Below are positions 63,447-64,000 of a DNA stretch of 64,000 nt, piece by piece. The notes under the pieces were generated by a model, which saw only the letters and a program-made list of their open reading frames with translations, was not told the origin of the DNA and did no database searches. Source of the stretch: Candidatus Aminicenantota bacterium. Its GTDB lineage: Bacteria; Acidobacteriota; Aminicenantia; Aminicenantales; Saccharicenantaceae. The stretch spans positions 16,531 through 80,530 of the forward strand of contig JAPKZD010000008.1 in NCBI GenBank assembly GCA_026393975.1, given 5' to 3'. Both the position numbers and the translations under genes were made by a program. The number at the start of each line of letters is the position of its first letter. The first letter of the stretch is position 1.

Positions 63447-63583
63447 TTAAAAAACAAGTTTATACCAGAACAGCCCTGGGGCGTCAACGATGGGGGACGT
63501 TTTTTCGCAGGTTTCCGGGGGAGTCGGGGAATCCGGTGGGGGAGCGCCGCCGGGCCGCCCGGCCGCGAGCGGCGACGGAGGCC

Positions 63584-63829
63584 TCACATCTTGGCGATGG
63601 GGGGGGCTTCGTCGCCGGCCTCATCTTCGGCCTCGAGTTCGATGCCGAGGAGCCTGGCCGTCCCTTCGTAGACCATCTTCAACGACTTCTTGGAGTCCTG
63701 GAGCTCGGCCAGCCGCTTCCTGACCTTCTGAAGTTCCTTCTCGACTTCCTCGTCGAGGTGTTCCAGCTGATGCTTGACCTCGGCCATCGTCTTTTTGTAC
63801 AGGTCTTCTTGTTCCTTGCTCAGGCCCAT
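63584..63829 (-). CDS. Small coiled-coil protein
   Basis: The 81-residue protein is almost entirely charged helix (EVKHQLEHLDEEVEKELQKV, RKRLAELQDSKKSLK) with heptad-like hydrophobic spacing and an acidic tail. It has no signal peptide. A GGAG-containing stretch precedes the ATG. I do not recognise a family; a structural or scaffold role is possible. It is 42 bases downstream of the TonB-domain gene. Confidence 0.65.
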   Translation of the reverse strand: MGLSKEQEDLYKKTMAEVKHQLEHLDEEVEKELQKVRKRLAELQDSKKSLKMVYEGTARLLGIELEAEDEAGDEAPPIAKM

Positions 63830-63871
63830 GTGAAACTCCTATCGTCGGATTGTTTATGCTTTTCCATCTTC

Positions 63872-64000
63872 TCAACCGATCTTGCCGGCCGTCTTGAAGA
63901 CGATGACGACCGGTTTCCAGACCTTGACGTTGACCCCGCCCTTCTTCGCCGGCCGGAATTTCCATTTTTTCACGGCCGTCTCGGCGGCTTTGCCCAGGCC
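63872..64000 (-). CDS. C-terminus of a TonB-family protein, cut by the window edge
   Basis: On the minus strand the frame reads AAETAVKKWKFRPAKKGGVN then VKVWKPVVIVFKTAGKIG and a stop. This is the last strand-helix part of a TonB C-terminal domain (AxxAVKKWKFxPA). The gene continues beyond the window. It is a third TonB-type gene in the window, but its C-terminal wording differs from the other two. Confidence 0.6.
   Translation of the reverse strand, partial: GLGKAAETAVKKWKFRPAKKGGVNVKVWKPVVIVFKTAGKIG

Overview
This 64-kb window is a piece of a GC-rich bacterial chromosome. The gene set suggests a member of Candidatus Aminicenantes or a related Acidobacteria-like lineage. It contains secreted S9 peptidases and Asp-box proteins, several TonB C-terminal proteins with Gly-Gly-Val linkers, ResB/CcsA cytochrome c maturation, multihaem cytochromes, UroD-like corrinoid methyltransferases and glycoside hydrolases. 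The lineage is an inference from gene content; no rRNA, intact tRNA or phylogenetic marker was used.

Layout. 1-7.8 kb is a lower-GC accessory region with a lipoprotein, an ankyrin protein, an RDD/TPR protein, a rhomboid protease, a Cys-cluster protein and a metallophosphoesterase. It also carries three copies of a dispersed repeat, a 110-bp element with terminal inverted repeats, a tRNA-Thr-like fragment and gene debris. 7.8-13.1 kb has a CPBP membrane protease, a broken purC, a large Asp-box protein and an IS3 remnant. 13.3-17.4 kb is an operon for ResB, CcsA, two multihaem c-type cytochromes and a cytochrome b. 17.5-20.2 kb has an ECF sigma factor followed by an anti-sigma/TonB fusion. 20.2-28 kb carries a PAS-GGDEF protein, an XRE/ImmA-like regulator, a thioredoxin-reductase-like enzyme, an LD-carboxypeptidase, a primary sigma factor, periplasmic MsrB-MsrA and a probable small RNA unit. 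28-35 kb has an S9 peptidase, a broken diguanylate cyclase and a second sigma/anti-sigma/TonB locus in which the parts are separate and the TonB domain is present three times. 35-45 kb holds membrane proteins, an SDR, a flavoprotein, a HAD phosphatase, an old-yellow-enzyme homologue, a TIM-barrel isomerase, a corrinoid protein and a methyltransferase. 45-64 kb has transporters, peptidases, rlmN, a GH42 enzyme, an RNA methyltransferase, an oxidoreductase/UroD/GH38 cluster, a sugar kinase, another UroD-like protein and a LysE transporter.

How the genes work together. The two sigma loci appear to be paralogous envelope-signalling units linking TonB-type energy transduction to transcription. The sugar-related genes (GH42, GH38, MocA, PfkB, isomerase, SDR, OYE), together with a corrinoid protein and three UroD-like methyltransferases, suggest catabolism of glycans or methylated substrates. 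The substrate cannot be read from the sequence.

The most unusual signal is a family of palindromic elements that insert in frame into proteins. A perfect 78-bp tandem pair adds 52 residues to the N-terminus of an SDR. A related 95-bp copy with a 7-bp flanking duplication adds 34 residues to the C-terminus of the adjacent flavoprotein. A third copy abuts a promoter. Several genes carry frameshifts; at least one (57.3 kb) could be a homopolymer sequencing error.
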